From Leptolyngbya sp. Heron Island J (GTDB lineage Bacteria; Cyanobacteriota; Cyanobacteriia; Phormidesmidales; Phormidesmidaceae): 64,000 nt of DNA. A program made the position numbers and the translations under genes. Shown one piece after another: positions 55,428-64,000 of the stretch. The notes beneath the pieces were generated by a model that saw only the letters and a program-made list of their open reading frames with translations, searched no databases and was not told where the DNA came from. The stretch spans positions 1 to 64,000 of the forward strand of contig NZ_AWNH01000105.1 of NCBI RefSeq assembly GCF_000482245.1. The letters are read 5' to 3'. Position 1 is the stretch's first letter, and each line of letters opens with the position of its first letter.

Positions 55428-56831
55428 ATGGCGCAGATTTCTTCAGTAGATCGGCATGCCATTGTGATTGGTGGCAGTATCGCAGGATTGCTGACGGCAA
55501 GGGTTTTGACAGATCACTTTGAACGGGTCACGATTTTGGAGCGCGATAGCTTGCCAATGGCAGCACCGGCTCCACGCAAAGGCATACCCCAATGCACCCA
55601 GCTGCACATTTTGCTCACTCGGGGGCGTCAAATCATGGAAGAGTTGTTTCCGGGATTGGAGGCAGAACTGATTGATGCGGGTGCCGCTGTCTTAGACATG
55701 GGTACAGATGTGGAATGGCTGAATCCCTTTGGTTGGGGAGTACGTTTCCCATCTGGATTTAAGGCGTTATCTTTCAGTCGATACATTCTCGATTGGCTGA
55801 TTTATCGGCGATTATCCCAGTTCGACCAAATCCAAGTACTGGAATCAAGCTATGTCACAGACTTGCTGACCAACGCGGCTCAAACCGCTGTGACGGGTGT
55901 GCGGATGCGCCAAAGAGACTTGGATAATCCACGGCAGGTACAGTACAAAGATCTGACCGCAGCTTTAGTCGTTGATGCCAGTGGCTATAGTTCTCAAGCA
56001 CCCAAGTGGTTGCAAAAGATTGGTTATGAGCCCCCCGAAGAGACGGTCATCACCACCTCAATGGGCTATGCCAGCCGCCTCTATGAAATTCCTGCTGAGT
56101 TTAATGAGAACTGGAGAGGAGTCTATATTCAGGCAGCACCTCCTGAGCGCACATCCATGGGAGTCATCTATCCGATTGAAAATAACCGTTGGATTGTTGG
56201 AGTGTGCGCAACAGCTCCTCAACGACCTGCTAACAACGAAGCTGATTTTCTAGATGCTTTGCAAAATTTGCCGAGCCCGCATATTTACGATGCTGTTAAA
56301 GCGGCCAAACCTGCGACTGAGATCGGGATATATCATCCCCCCGGAAATCGATTACGCCACTATGAACGCCTCAGCCGCCAGCCACAAGGCTTTATTGCCA
56401 TCGGCGATTCTGTTTGCTGCTTCACGCCGATTTATGGACAGGGAATGACAGTGGCGGCGTTAGGGGCTGTACTGTTGCAACAGTGTTTATCAGAAACTGC
56501 ACTAACAGAACTGCCAAGCCGTTTTCAAAGCGAGCTTGCTAAGGTGAATGCGATCCCTTGGATTGCCGCGACCAGTCAAGATGCAAAGTATCCTAGCGTC
56601 AAGGGATTGGAGCGGCCGCCAACCCTAATGGAAAAGGCCATTGGCTGGTACATGGATCGACTCATACAGCTAACAACAAAAGAGCCGCAAGTGACTTTGT
56701 TGTTGTTTAATGTTTTTCATATGGTGCAGTCATCTGATGCCTTGTTTCAGCCATCGATGCTGTTGCGAGTGATGCAACAGCTATTAATGCCTTCATCAGC
56801 TAAAACTGCGCCTAAAACTCATAGTAGTTAG
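55428..56831 (+). CDS. FAD-dependent monooxygenase/oxidoreductase
   Basis: A 467-residue flavoprotein of the PHBH/UbiH-like fold. The FAD motif is AIVIGGSIAGLLTARVLTDH (about 11-30), then ILERDSLP. The second FAD motif is FIAIGDSVCCFTPIYGQGMT (about 322-341), with the GD pair and the loop over the flavin. AALVVDASGYSSQAPKWL is the DG motif region. Substrate is unknown. Control by the divergent TetR gene suggests response to a small hydrophobic compound. It is soluble, with no signal peptide. Confidence 0.88.
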   Translation: MAQISSVDRHAIVIGGSIAGLLTARVLTDHFERVTILERDSLPMAAPAPRKGIPQCTQLHILLTRGRQIMEELFPGLEAELIDAGAAVLDMGTDVEWLNPFGWGVRFPSGFKALSFSRYILDWLIYRRLSQFDQIQVLESSYVTDLLTNAAQTAVTGVRMRQRDLDNPRQVQYKDLTAALVVDASGYSSQAPKWLQKIGYEPPEETVITTSMGYASRLYEIPAEFNENWRGVYIQAAPPERTSMGVIYPIENNRWIVGVCATAPQRPANNEADFLDALQNLPSPHIYDAVKAAKPATEIGIYHPPGNRLRHYERLSRQPQGFIAIGDSVCCFTPIYGQGMTVAALGAVLLQQCLSETALTELPSRFQSELAKVNAIPWIAATSQDAKYPSVKGLERPPTLMEKAIGWYMDRLIQLTTKEPQVTLLLFNVFHMVQSSDALFQPSMLLRVMQQLLMPSSAKTAPKTHSS

Positions 56832-56832
56832 C

Positions 56833-56859
56833 TGTGCGATCGCGCTACGATTGCACAGC
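56833..56859 (+). terminator. hairpin right after the monooxygenase gene
   Basis: CTGTGCGATCG (56833-56843) pairs with CGATTGCACAG (56849-56859) with one mismatch and a 5-nt loop. It includes a HIP1 octamer. It starts one base after the stop codon and has no T tract. Confidence 0.5.
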
Positions 56860-57052
56860 CCAGGTATCGCTTCAGCCTGATGGTGAGTTGCTGTCAGGTG
56901 ACTCATTTACGGCCTAATCCGGAACATTTTGCTCACAATCACCAATCGTTGACATTTGAGAGGGTGTTAAAAGTAGCATTCCGCCCTGGATCAGCAGACA
57001 CTTTTTACACAACCTCTGAAGCCCCTTATATTAGTTACTTAGCAATCAGGCT

Positions 57053-58369
57053 ATGCTCTCCACCCTATCTACCGCTTTGCCAACCCAGACTATGTCGTCC
57101 GCTCATCTGCTGCAAGACTTATTTGCGGCTGCTGTGGCAGCTGCCATGCCTCAAGAACAAGTAGCCCGTGCTTTAGCACCCTATTTAAAGACCAGGCCCA
57201 CAGGACGGGTGGTGGTAGTTGGCATTGGTAAATCCGCAGCAGCCATGGCCAAAGCTGTGGAGGATACCTGGGCTCAAGCCGGAAATTCTGACCCGATCCC
57301 AGGGTTAGTGATTACTCGCTATGGCCATGGAGTAGCCACTAACTCCATCGAGGTGATTGAAGCGGGGCACCCGGTGCCGGATGCAAATGGGATGCGTGGA
57401 GCCCGGCAGATTTTACAACGGGTCGAGTCTTTGACCGCTGATGATCTGGTGATTTGCTTGATTTCGGGAGGCGGCTCAGCGCTGTTTACTCTGCCCCCAG
57501 ATGGCATTAATCTGGCAAATTTGGCAGATATTAATCGGCAACTGCTAGCCTCGGGTGCAGATATTACGGCGATGAATACGGTACGTAAGGCTCTGTCTTG
57601 TTCATCAGGAGGACGGCTGGCGGCAGCGGCGTATCCAGCTAAAGTGGTGTCGCTGATTATTTCGGATGTGGCGGGGGATAGTCTGAGCGCGATCGCATCG
57701 GGTCCCACCGTCGGCGATGGCGCTACTGCCGCTGATGCCCTGGATATTTTAGACCGCTATCAGATGACGATCCCCCATCCAGTGCGGGACTATCTAAAGC
57801 GCAATCCCAACCCGGTCATTGCCCCTAACGACCCGCGCCTGAGTACAACCACCAATCATCTGATTGCCACGCCTCAGCAGTCCTTAGAAGCCGCAGCTCA
57901 AGTTGCGATCGCCCACGGCTATACCCCGCTGATCCTCAGCGATGCCATTGAAGGCGAAGCCCGCGATGTGGCCCTGGTCCATGGAGCCATCGCCCGGCAA
58001 GCCAAACGTCATCACCAACCCGTTGCGCCCCCCTGCGTCATCCTCTCGGGGGGGGAAACTACGGTTACGGTGCAGCAAAACTTTGTCGGCAAAGGGGGGC
58101 GTAATAGCGAGTTTTTACTGGCCCTGGCCAGCTATCTAGATGGTGAGCCTGGTATCACCGCCATTGCCTGTGATACCGATGGCATCGATGGCAGTGAAGA
58201 CAACGCCGGTGCTTTGATTACACCCGAGCTATGGCAACAGGGCCACAACGCCCAGAAATATCTCAATACCCACGATAGCTATAGCTTTTTTGAATCCATT
58301 GGCGCGTTGGTCGTGACGGGGCCAACCCTGACGAATGTGAATGATTTTCGGGCCATCGTGATTGAATAA
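57053..58369 (+). CDS. glycerate 2-kinase, DUF4147/MOFRL type
   Basis: A 438-residue protein of the GckA/TtuD family, which phosphorylates D-glycerate to 2-phosphoglycerate. The N-terminal DUF4147 part (about 18-255) has VVVVGIGKSAAAMAKAVED with the catalytic Lys, GHPVPDANGMRGARQIL, CLISGGGSALFTLPP, and IISDVAGDSLSAIASGPTVG. The C-terminal MOFRL part (about 320-430) has ILSGGETTVTVQ, GGRNSEFLLALA and ACDTDGIDGSEDNAGA. KALSCSSGGRLA replaces the more usual KHLS-x-KGGRLA. It could feed photorespiratory or catabolic glycerate into glycolysis. A later start at 57092 is possible. Confidence 0.88.
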   Translation: MLSTLSTALPTQTMSSAHLLQDLFAAAVAAAMPQEQVARALAPYLKTRPTGRVVVVGIGKSAAAMAKAVEDTWAQAGNSDPIPGLVITRYGHGVATNSIEVIEAGHPVPDANGMRGARQILQRVESLTADDLVICLISGGGSALFTLPPDGINLANLADINRQLLASGADITAMNTVRKALSCSSGGRLAAAAYPAKVVSLIISDVAGDSLSAIASGPTVGDGATAADALDILDRYQMTIPHPVRDYLKRNPNPVIAPNDPRLSTTTNHLIATPQQSLEAAAQVAIAHGYTPLILSDAIEGEARDVALVHGAIARQAKRHHQPVAPPCVILSGGETTVTVQQNFVGKGGRNSEFLLALASYLDGEPGITAIACDTDGIDGSEDNAGALITPELWQQGHNAQKYLNTHDSYSFFESIGALVVTGPTLTNVNDFRAIVIE

Positions 58370-58377
58370 TGTGGGCG

Positions 58378-58704
58378 TTATTCATCACATACTTCAATGT
58401 CAGTCGCTGCCGCCAGCACTGACGGCAGCACCCCTGGGAACCGGGCTTCTAACTCATCTAGGCGCAATGAGTTCAAATGCTGGGTGCCGACCTTCTGGGT
58501 ATGAACAATGCCAGCTTCACGCAGAATCTTAAAATGGTGGGACAGCGTAGACTTAGCGATGTCATCACCACCGCAGCTACGACAAGCTTGCTCGCCTTTT
58601 TGGGCGATGGTTTTCACAATTTTGAGCCTGACTGGATCGCCCAGGGCGTACAGTACGTCTGCCAGGGTTATTTGAGTTGTATCTGGATGGAAAATTGGAC
58701 GCAT
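58378..58704 (-). CDS. ArsR-family transcriptional regulator
   Basis: A 108-residue winged-helix repressor with LADVLYALGDPVRLKIVKTI and the recognition helix AKSTLSHHFKILREAGIVHT. EQACRSCGG contributes two Cys near the helix-turn-helix that could sense metal or redox change, although the classic ELCVCDL motif is absent. C-terminal EVCDE adds another Cys. It is divergent from thioredoxin, with a palindrome between them, so it may control trxA and itself. Confidence 0.87.
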   Translation of the reverse strand: MRPIFHPDTTQITLADVLYALGDPVRLKIVKTIAQKGEQACRSCGGDDIAKSTLSHHFKILREAGIVHTQKVGTQHLNSLRLDELEARFPGVLPSVLAAATDIEVCDE

Positions 58705-58768
58705 ACCTGCATTATGACATGGGTCTATGCCTGGCAGACCGGGTTAAAGGGTAGATGACCGCCCATAT

Positions 58769-58789
58769 TAGTTCGATATTTTGGAACTA
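58769..58789. promoter_or_regulatory. operator candidate between arsR-type gene and trxA
   Basis: TAGTTC (58769-58774) and GAACTA (58784-58789) are perfect inverted arms 9 bp apart, 65 bp upstream of the arsR start codon and 84 bp upstream of trxA. The spacing of arms suits a dimeric ArsR protein. Confidence 0.5.
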
Positions 58790-58872
58790 TAATTAGGTCA
58801 TCGAGAAAATGCAGAGTTACCTTGATAGGGCTACTGTATTACTGATGAGTTGGTTTTTAAGGAGATCAAAAA

Positions 58873-59208
58873 ATGGCTGAAAGTGTTTTGGTAAACGAGG
58901 TGTCTGACGCCAATTTTCAAACTGATGTACTGGGTAGCGAAGTGCCCGTATTGGTAGATTTTTGGGCACCCTGGTGCGGTCCTTGTCGGATGGTAGCGCC
59001 CGTTGTCGATGAGGTGGCGGCCAAGTTTGAAGGTCGAGTCAAGGTGCTCAAGCTCAACGTGGATGATAATCCTAACAGTGCCAGCAACTATGGTGTCCGC
59101 AGCATTCCCACCCTGCTGGTGTTTAAGAATGGTGAGGTGGCTGACACTGTGGTCGGTGCTGTCCCAGCGAGCACCTTATCAAGCACCCTGGAGAAATATC
59201 TGGATTAA
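58873..59208 (+). CDS. trxA: thioredoxin
   Basis: A 111-residue thioredoxin with the active site [12 protein letters not shown] and the cis-Pro motif [25 protein letters not shown] is the typical third strand. It reduces protein disulphides in the cytosol. A strong ribosome site AAGGAG lies nine bases before the ATG. The divergent ArsR gene and the palindrome suggest it is regulated rather than the housekeeping copy. Confidence 0.96.
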   Translation: MAESVLVNEVSDANFQTDVLGSEVPVLVDFWAPWCGPCRMVAPVVDEVAAKFEGRVKVLKLNVDDNPNSASNYGVRSIPTLLVFKNGEVADTVVGAVPASTLSSTLEKYLD

Positions 59209-59357
59209 GACAGACGCTGCGTAATCCTGGCGGTGCAAAACTAAAAAGAAGGTTTAGAATGACGGCCTGTTCCTGGATATACCCGGTATCACAGGAGCAG
59301 GTTTGTCGTTAGACATCCGGTTTGTTCACTAACGTTAGGTCAATCTTTAAACATCCT

Positions 59358-59660
59358 ATGAGCTACTCTGACCCCGATCCGTCTACTCCTAATCCCCCCC
59401 CTGGTCATGAATCGTCAACTGAAGAGTTTTCGGTGAATAGTGAGACTCTGGTGAGTAAGGTACAAGAATTACTCAATGAGAGTAATATCCGACGAATTGT
59501 GATTAAAAATGCTGAAGGTCGCACCTTGCTGGAGATTCCCCTCACTGCAGGTCTAATCGGTGGTGCGGTGGGTCTGGCATATTTTTCGCCGCTGGTTGCG
59601 ATCGCATCGATTGGTATGCTCGCTGCTCGCTTTACCCTGGTGGTTGAACGACGAGTTTAG
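59358..59660 (+). CDS. DUF4342-domain membrane protein
   Basis: ATG 59358 is chosen; the longer frame from 59322 has no better start. The 100-residue protein has a Pro/Ser-rich N-terminus. The DUF4342 core follows, with SKVQELLNESNIRRIVIKNA, then GRTLLEIPLTAGLIGG, and one or two C-terminal membrane segments (about 58-95). DUF4342 is common in cyanobacteria and Firmicutes and has no known function. Confidence 0.8.
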   Translation: MSYSDPDPSTPNPPPGHESSTEEFSVNSETLVSKVQELLNESNIRRIVIKNAEGRTLLEIPLTAGLIGGAVGLAYFSPLVAIASIGMLAARFTLVVERRV

Positions 59661-59680
59661 GGCAATACTTGGCCGTATCT

Positions 59681-59756
59681 GGACAGGTGCTTGAGCCCCC
59701 AAGTTTGGCAAGAAACACACTTCAAACTTGCCCAAGCGTCGGGGGCTAACCTGTCC
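59681..59756. repeat. nested three-stem inverted repeat
   Basis: Outer arms GGACAGGT (59681-59688) and ACCTGTCC (59749-59756), middle arms AGCCCCC (59694-59700) and GGGGGCT (59741-59747), and inner arms CAAGTTTG (59700-59707) and CAAACTTG (59723-59730) all pair. Together they make one long bulged hairpin of 76 bp, between the DUF4342 gene and a membrane protein gene. It has no T tract. It could be a terminator, a mobile hairpin or a structured RNA. Confidence 0.7.
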
Positions 59757-59821
59757 TGTTAGTGGCATACTGGAGCCTTAAACTATGCCCAAGTTGCATT
59801 CTGTTGTTTCAGGCATTCACT

Positions 59822-60838
59822 ATGTCCAGGTTATCTAGAGGAAATCAGCTGTACTGGCTGATTTTCTTACCATTGGCATTTGCTGGCTTTTTTATTCACT
59901 ACCACTTTTGGCAAACCCCAGCTACTGAGCTGCAGGGCCACGATATGTACTATATCTGGCTAGAGGGGAAACGTATTCTGGCTGGAGAAAATCCCTATGC
60001 CAGGATTTTGGCAGGCAACCTCAGGGAAAATGACAAATATGCCACCTATTTTCCCATCGCTTATCTGTTATCGGCCCTGGTGCAAAAGCTGGGATTTCTA
60101 GAGTATCGCGACTGGCTCTATTTTTGGCGGCCCCTGTCTTTGCTCTGTCATATGGGTATTGTTGGTCTGACGCTGCAATACTTTCAAAAGCGAGGAGTCT
60201 TGCTGCTAGGCATCGCCGCATCTACGGTTATTTTGTTAGGCCGCTGGAGCATTTATATTGTTCGCGTCCATCATCTAGAGTTTGCGGCCATTGTCTTTTT
60301 GGTATTTTCGTTAGCTCTTTTAAGCAAAAAAACTCCCTTAGCGTTGTTACTGTTTAGTATCTCCTTGGGGATCAAACAGATTGCTGTCTTCTTATTGCCG
60401 CTATATCTGGTTTATCTGTGGAAAAAGCGGGACAGGTATGCCAAGAATTGCTTGATTGGATTGCTAATTATTGTCAGTGTGCCCCTGGTCACATCGCTGC
60501 CGTTTATTCTGTGGAATGCGGAGGGCTTCTTCAAGTCCGTTTTGTTTTCTGCCACACGCTTAGGGGATTTACATATTAGCGGTGCTCCGTCTATTGATGT
60601 CATTTTTGCTGTGGATTATCCATGGTTAGTGGGTCTCAGGGCTAAATTGTTGATGCTATTGCTGATGGCCCTGGTTTATCTAAGTTTTTGGAAGGAAAGG
60701 GTGGGTGTCTTTACGGCATCGACCCTGGTGATGATGGCGTTTTTGTATTTTAATTCTGTTCTGTTTTTACAGTATTTTATTTGGCCCCTGTGTTTGGCAC
60801 TCTTTGCTATGGTAGAAGGCAAAAGAGCCCGAGGATAA
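59822..60838 (+). CDS. GT87/DUF2029-like membrane glycosyltransferase
   Basis: ATG 59822 gives 338 residues; an upstream frame from 59762 includes the same gene. About nine membrane helices are seen. The family start is present: after the first helix come GHDMYYIWLEGKRILAGENP and YARILAG, with the acidic loop residue typical of GT-C enzymes, then YATYFPIAYLLSALV. Such proteins move mannose or related sugars from lipid carriers. Donor and acceptor are not known here. It is not closely linked to other sugar genes. Confidence 0.7.
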   Translation: MSRLSRGNQLYWLIFLPLAFAGFFIHYHFWQTPATELQGHDMYYIWLEGKRILAGENPYARILAGNLRENDKYATYFPIAYLLSALVQKLGFLEYRDWLYFWRPLSLLCHMGIVGLTLQYFQKRGVLLLGIAASTVILLGRWSIYIVRVHHLEFAAIVFLVFSLALLSKKTPLALLLFSISLGIKQIAVFLLPLYLVYLWKKRDRYAKNCLIGLLIIVSVPLVTSLPFILWNAEGFFKSVLFSATRLGDLHISGAPSIDVIFAVDYPWLVGLRAKLLMLLLMALVYLSFWKERVGVFTASTLVMMAFLYFNSVLFLQYFIWPLCLALFAMVEGKRARG

Positions 60839-61035
60839 CGATAAAAAGAATAGGAAATTGGCTTGTGAGTTGCTTTCTAGGGGCTGGCTGATAAACTCTT
60901 GAGCCTTGCCTGAGGGGTTAGTTGGTGAATTTTAAGTAAACCCTCAGCCTAACTGAGGTTGGATTTAGGTCAGTATTGGGAATCTCTTAGATTAGGTCTT
61001 TAATTTAGGTAGCATTGTTGTCTAAGTGGTTTTCA

Positions 61036-61659
61036 ATGGAATCATTGGATAGTTATATGCGGGCGTTTAATCGCTTGTTTGAACAGAGGCTAATCGATAG
61101 GACTCCAAGTCTTTTAACCCTCAAAGCAGGTGAGGTTGTTTTTCATGCTGAAGATCCGGCTGAGAGAATCTTTGGGGTAAAAACTGGGAAGATTCAGCTG
61201 GTTCGCTATCTGGACAATGGTCAGATGAGTTATCAATACCCTGTAAACAATGGTGCCTGGTTTGGTGAAAGAGCGTTATTTAATGACGTTTATTCAAGTT
61301 CTGCGATCGCAACTACCCCCTCTCAACTCATTGCTATCCCCAAGCAAAACTTTCTCGCCCTGTTACGGTATGAGCCTGAAATGTCCGTACACTTTACAGA
61401 GCAGCTTACAGAACAGCTCCACATCGCTAAAAACCTAATGACCGTGCGCTGTATCCGTTCCGCCCGTGACCGCGTACTCGTTTATCTTCATAGCCTCAAA
61501 CGACCGGGTCAAAACACCTGTGTGCTTGAGTCACCGCTCAAAGCGATTGCTGAGCAAATTTGCCTAACCCCCGAAGTGGTGTCACGTTCGCTACGAAAAT
61601 TGCAGGATGATGGCACTATTCAAAGAAATCAGAGAAAAATCACCTTTTTGAAGGGATAA
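61036..61659 (+). CDS. Crp/Fnr-family transcriptional regulator
   Basis: ATG 61036 is preferred over TTG 61015. The 207-residue protein has a cyclic-nucleotide-binding fold (about 15-120, with GEVVFHAEDPAERIFGVKTG and GAWFGERALFNDVYSSSAI) and a C-terminal helix-turn-helix (LKAIAEQICLTPEVVSRSLR). The Arg/Ser pair for cAMP (RxxSA) is replaced by SSSAIAT, so cAMP binding is doubtful. No Fnr-type Cys cluster is seen. The effector may be another molecule. Target genes are unknown. Confidence 0.9.
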   Translation: MESLDSYMRAFNRLFEQRLIDRTPSLLTLKAGEVVFHAEDPAERIFGVKTGKIQLVRYLDNGQMSYQYPVNNGAWFGERALFNDVYSSSAIATTPSQLIAIPKQNFLALLRYEPEMSVHFTEQLTEQLHIAKNLMTVRCIRSARDRVLVYLHSLKRPGQNTCVLESPLKAIAEQICLTPEVVSRSLRKLQDDGTIQRNQRKITFLKG

Positions 61660-61785
61660 ATCCTATGAAATCAAGGATTTTTATGTCAGTCTAAAAATTC
61701 AAATTTATTAACGAACTTGATTTGAATCATAGATTCTCAGGAAGTACTCATCTAAAATTCTGGCAAATCTCATCTGAGTACTGCT

Positions 61786-63525
61786 ATGGCTTCAATCAAT
61801 CAGACTCAGCTCCAAGTTGCCTGTCTCCCCAGCCATCAAATGCAACCCCGATGGTTGTCAGCCCTAGCGTCATTGCACTATAGGGCTGGCTATCTAACGG
61901 TCTATTTAGAAGAACTGGTTTCAGGTTTACGCCATGGTCTGGGAGCCAGTCGCGTCATGCTGGGTCAACGTTTAGAGGCTGGCAGCTATCACTTTATTGT
62001 CAGTCCAGAACTGCAGCCAGACGAACCAGAAAACCCTAACCTTTGGAGCAACTTAGCCCAAGGCATTGTAACCCAGAAAATTTCGGGAACAGGGGTGTGT
62101 GCCCTCCAGGCCAACCTGAGTGTGGCCTATTGTGGGGTACCACTAGAAACACCCCAGGGCGAAAATTGTGGCATTTTATTAGCCCTCAGACCCACTATAG
62201 AGCCCTTTCAAGTTGAAGATGTCCATGTTTTAACCCTGATGGCCACCCAGGCGGCCATGGCAATAGAACTAGAACGCTGTTGCTCGGCAGCACATCGGCC
62301 ATCCATAGCAGCACCAGGATCAGGTCATCCTTTGCAACTACGACAGGGTGAGCTGCTGGCAGTAAATCAACAGCTCACCCAAAAACTCGACCACTATCGC
62401 GCTGAGCTGCAACGAGTTTCCGCCCGATTACAAGTGGAAACCATTGCCCATTCTTCATTAGAACAGCGCTTTCGCAAAATTTTTGAGGGCTCTAACGATG
62501 CCATCTTTGTGATTGATCCAAGCCAGGATCAGATTTTAGAAGCCAATCCTCGGGCCACAAAGTTACTCAACTACTCACGTCAGGAGCTGCTCAACTCCAT
62601 CAAAATTTCCCAGGTGCATCCCGATGAAATGCCCAAGCTGATTGCCTTTACATCAGATGTTTTCCGTAACGGCCAAGGCTGGACGGATGAGCTCACCTGT
62701 CTGACCAAGACTAAGCATAAGCTAGCAGCTGAAATTTCAGCCGCTCCCATTGACTTTGATGGCCGTCAATGTATTTTGGCCATGGTGCGGGATATTAGTA
62801 CAAGAAAACGACTTAACGCTGAACGCAAACGAGCTGAAGCAAATGCCCAAAAAGCGCTCTCACATCTAGCTGAGGTGGGAGAACTCGCATCCATGATTGT
62901 CCACGAAATTCGTAATCCGCTGACTACGGTTCTCATGGGGCTGACCAGCTTCCAGAAGTTAGAGCTAGACAGTCGCTTCCAGGCGCGGCTAAATATGGCC
63001 TTAGAAGAAGCTGAACGGCTAAAACGACTGCTCAATGAGATTCTGCTTTTCTCAAAACCACAAATGCTGGACCATAAACCCCTGGAGCTAAACAGTTGGA
63101 GTGCAGATCTGCTGGCCGCCATTGAGTCTCATCCGTTAGTGGTAGATCGGGTGATTCAATTTACGCCCAACCCCAGTTCAGTGATTGTGTCTGCTGATGC
63201 TGACAAACTAAAGCAGGTGTTTATCAATCTGTTAACCAATGCCTGTGAGGCAATTGCCCCAGGTGAGACCGTGACCTGGGAAATTCTCCATCCATCTAAG
63301 GCCGATTACCTGACTGTACAAATTAATAATGGAGGTAAGCCCATTCCTCCGTCGATTGTGGAGAAAATGACCACACCTTTCTTTACTACCAAGTCCCATG
63401 GTAATGGTCTGGGGTTAGCCATTGTTAAACGGATTGTGACCACCCATCAAGGTCAGCTGAGAGTTACTTCAGATGCGCAATCGGGTACCACTGTGACGGT
63501 GAAACTACCCATCCTCAAACATTAG
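61786..63525 (+). CDS. GAF-PAS sensor histidine kinase
   Basis: A 579-residue soluble kinase. A GAF-like domain (about 30-165) is followed by a coiled coil (about 185-225). A PAS domain (about 228-350) has IFEGSNDAIFVIDPSQDQIL. HisKA has His373 in SMIVHEIRNPLTTVLMGL. HATPase_c (about 465-575) has NLLTNACEAIAPGE, then TPFFTTKSHGNGLGLAIVKR. The HEIRNP H-box groups it with NtrB/KinA-like kinases. No receiver domain or adjacent response regulator is present. The signal is unknown. Confidence 0.93.
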   Translation: MASINQTQLQVACLPSHQMQPRWLSALASLHYRAGYLTVYLEELVSGLRHGLGASRVMLGQRLEAGSYHFIVSPELQPDEPENPNLWSNLAQGIVTQKISGTGVCALQANLSVAYCGVPLETPQGENCGILLALRPTIEPFQVEDVHVLTLMATQAAMAIELERCCSAAHRPSIAAPGSGHPLQLRQGELLAVNQQLTQKLDHYRAELQRVSARLQVETIAHSSLEQRFRKIFEGSNDAIFVIDPSQDQILEANPRATKLLNYSRQELLNSIKISQVHPDEMPKLIAFTSDVFRNGQGWTDELTCLTKTKHKLAAEISAAPIDFDGRQCILAMVRDISTRKRLNAERKRAEANAQKALSHLAEVGELASMIVHEIRNPLTTVLMGLTSFQKLELDSRFQARLNMALEEAERLKRLLNEILLFSKPQMLDHKPLELNSWSADLLAAIESHPLVVDRVIQFTPNPSSVIVSADADKLKQVFINLLTNACEAIAPGETVTWEILHPSKADYLTVQINNGGKPIPPSIVEKMTTPFFTTKSHGNGLGLAIVKRIVTTHQGQLRVTSDAQSGTTVTVKLPILKH

Positions 63526-63552
63526 CTCTAGCGGCGGCCAGCCCCATGATCT

Positions 63553-64000
63553 CTAAAATTCTCCAGATTTGGAGGTTTGCCCTCTAACCTCTGTTGTCAA
63601 ACTTGCCAATACCTGATGTATTGGTAAGCGATAAAGAGGGCTGATCAGACTATGGACCAACAACGTGCGTTCACAGGTGGTGACAATATCGGTGGGCTGT
63701 AGCTGTTGGGTTTGCAGGATATGGATAATTAGTTTGCGCAGGTCATTGAGCCCATGGAGGATGAGCATCCCAGGGCGTTGCCAGGGACGATAGCGGGCCC
63801 AGCGTAAGGCGTAGCGGTTGACACCAATGGCTTGAAACAGGGGTAGCAAATAGGCAGGGCGTAACCGAGTCGCTGGAATCCGATGGGTTAAGCGCATTTG
63901 GGGATGATGCCAAATTGGCCAACCGCCTTGACGGATGTAGCTGAGAGTTTCTACATCTTCTCCTTTAGTGGTTAAGCTGGTGCCACACACGCCACTCAGG
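63553..64000 (-). CDS. HpsE-like glycosyltransferase, C-terminal part (cut by window edge)
   Basis: The frame is open to the right edge, so this is the 3' end. SLTTKGEDVETLSYIRQGGW, PIWHHPQMRLTHRIPATRLR and PAYLLPLFQAIGVNRYALRW match the end of cyanobacterial GT2 enzymes of hormogonium-polysaccharide synthesis (HpsE-like). GEDVE is the acidic acceptor-site motif of this group. It would add sugars to an exported polysaccharide. The N-terminal nucleotide-sugar domain lies beyond the window. Confidence 0.75.
   Translation of the reverse strand, partial: LSGVCGTSLTTKGEDVETLSYIRQGGWPIWHHPQMRLTHRIPATRLRPAYLLPLFQAIGVNRYALRWARYRPWQRPGMLILHGLNDLRKLIIHILQTQQLQPTDIVTTCERTLLVHSLISPLYRLPIHQVLASLTTEVRGQTSKSGEF

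Overview
The window looks like chromosomal DNA of a cyanobacterium, probably filamentous or Leptolyngbya-like. Signs of this are frequent HIP1 octamers (GCGATCGC) in genes and spacers, a CrtL-type lycopene cyclase, DUF1400, DUF4342, CHAT and CHASE2 proteins, hybrid histidine kinases, a hormogonium-polysaccharide (HpsE-like) glycosyltransferase at the right edge, and a two-partner secretion pair. The species cannot be named from sequence alone. No rRNA, tRNA or CRISPR array was seen.

Layout. 1-2.1 kb: tail of an IS630-type transposase and two membrane proteins. 2.2-12.2 kb: class II aldolase, a PAS-rich hybrid kinase with a response regulator, and a TpsA/TpsB secretion pair. 12.3-21.5 kb: a sugar-catabolic block with Gap1-type GAPDH, dPGM (gpmA), lactate permease, a beta-phosphoglucomutase-like HAD, and a complete glucose-family PTS made of only two proteins (IICBB and IIA-HPr-EI). 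22.2-25.3 kb: YbaY-like lipoprotein and glycogen debranching enzyme. 25.4-28.2 kb: DUF1400 and C45-hydrolase operon. 28.7-30.4 kb: an unrecognised protein overlapping a K+-channel-like gene. 30.4-33.6 kb: CHASE2 hybrid kinase with a CHAT remnant. 33.7-36.5 kb: ExbB, an ExbD stump, then a cobalamin riboswitch, hupE (frameshifted) and cobW. 36.6-44.8 kb: methyltransferase, hydrolase, CBS-GAF hybrid kinase, lycopene cyclase, transketolase. 44.8-54.5 kb: an accessory island of acetyltransferases, regulators, short-chain dehydrogenases, hydrolase and methyltransferase. It carries a broken integron integrase and three attC-like sites, and looks like a decayed chromosomal integron. 54.6-64 kb: TetR/FAD-monooxygenase pair, glycerate kinase, ArsR/thioredoxin pair, DUF4342, membrane glycosyltransferase, Crp-type regulator, sensor kinase, partial HpsE-like gene.

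How the genes fit together. The PTS would bring in and phosphorylate a hexose, most likely glucose. GAPDH, dPGM and the aldolase would run it down glycolysis, and the permease could exchange lactate or glycolate. GlgX, transketolase and glycerate kinase extend this carbon theme. PTSs of this type are uncommon in cyanobacteria, and this is the strongest candidate for an unusual system here. Other points of interest are the catalytically dead integron integrase beside attC-like sites, the hupE frameshift at an A7 tract under a B12 riboswitch, a second IIB domain without its cysteine, and an operon of an unknown protein with an ion channel.
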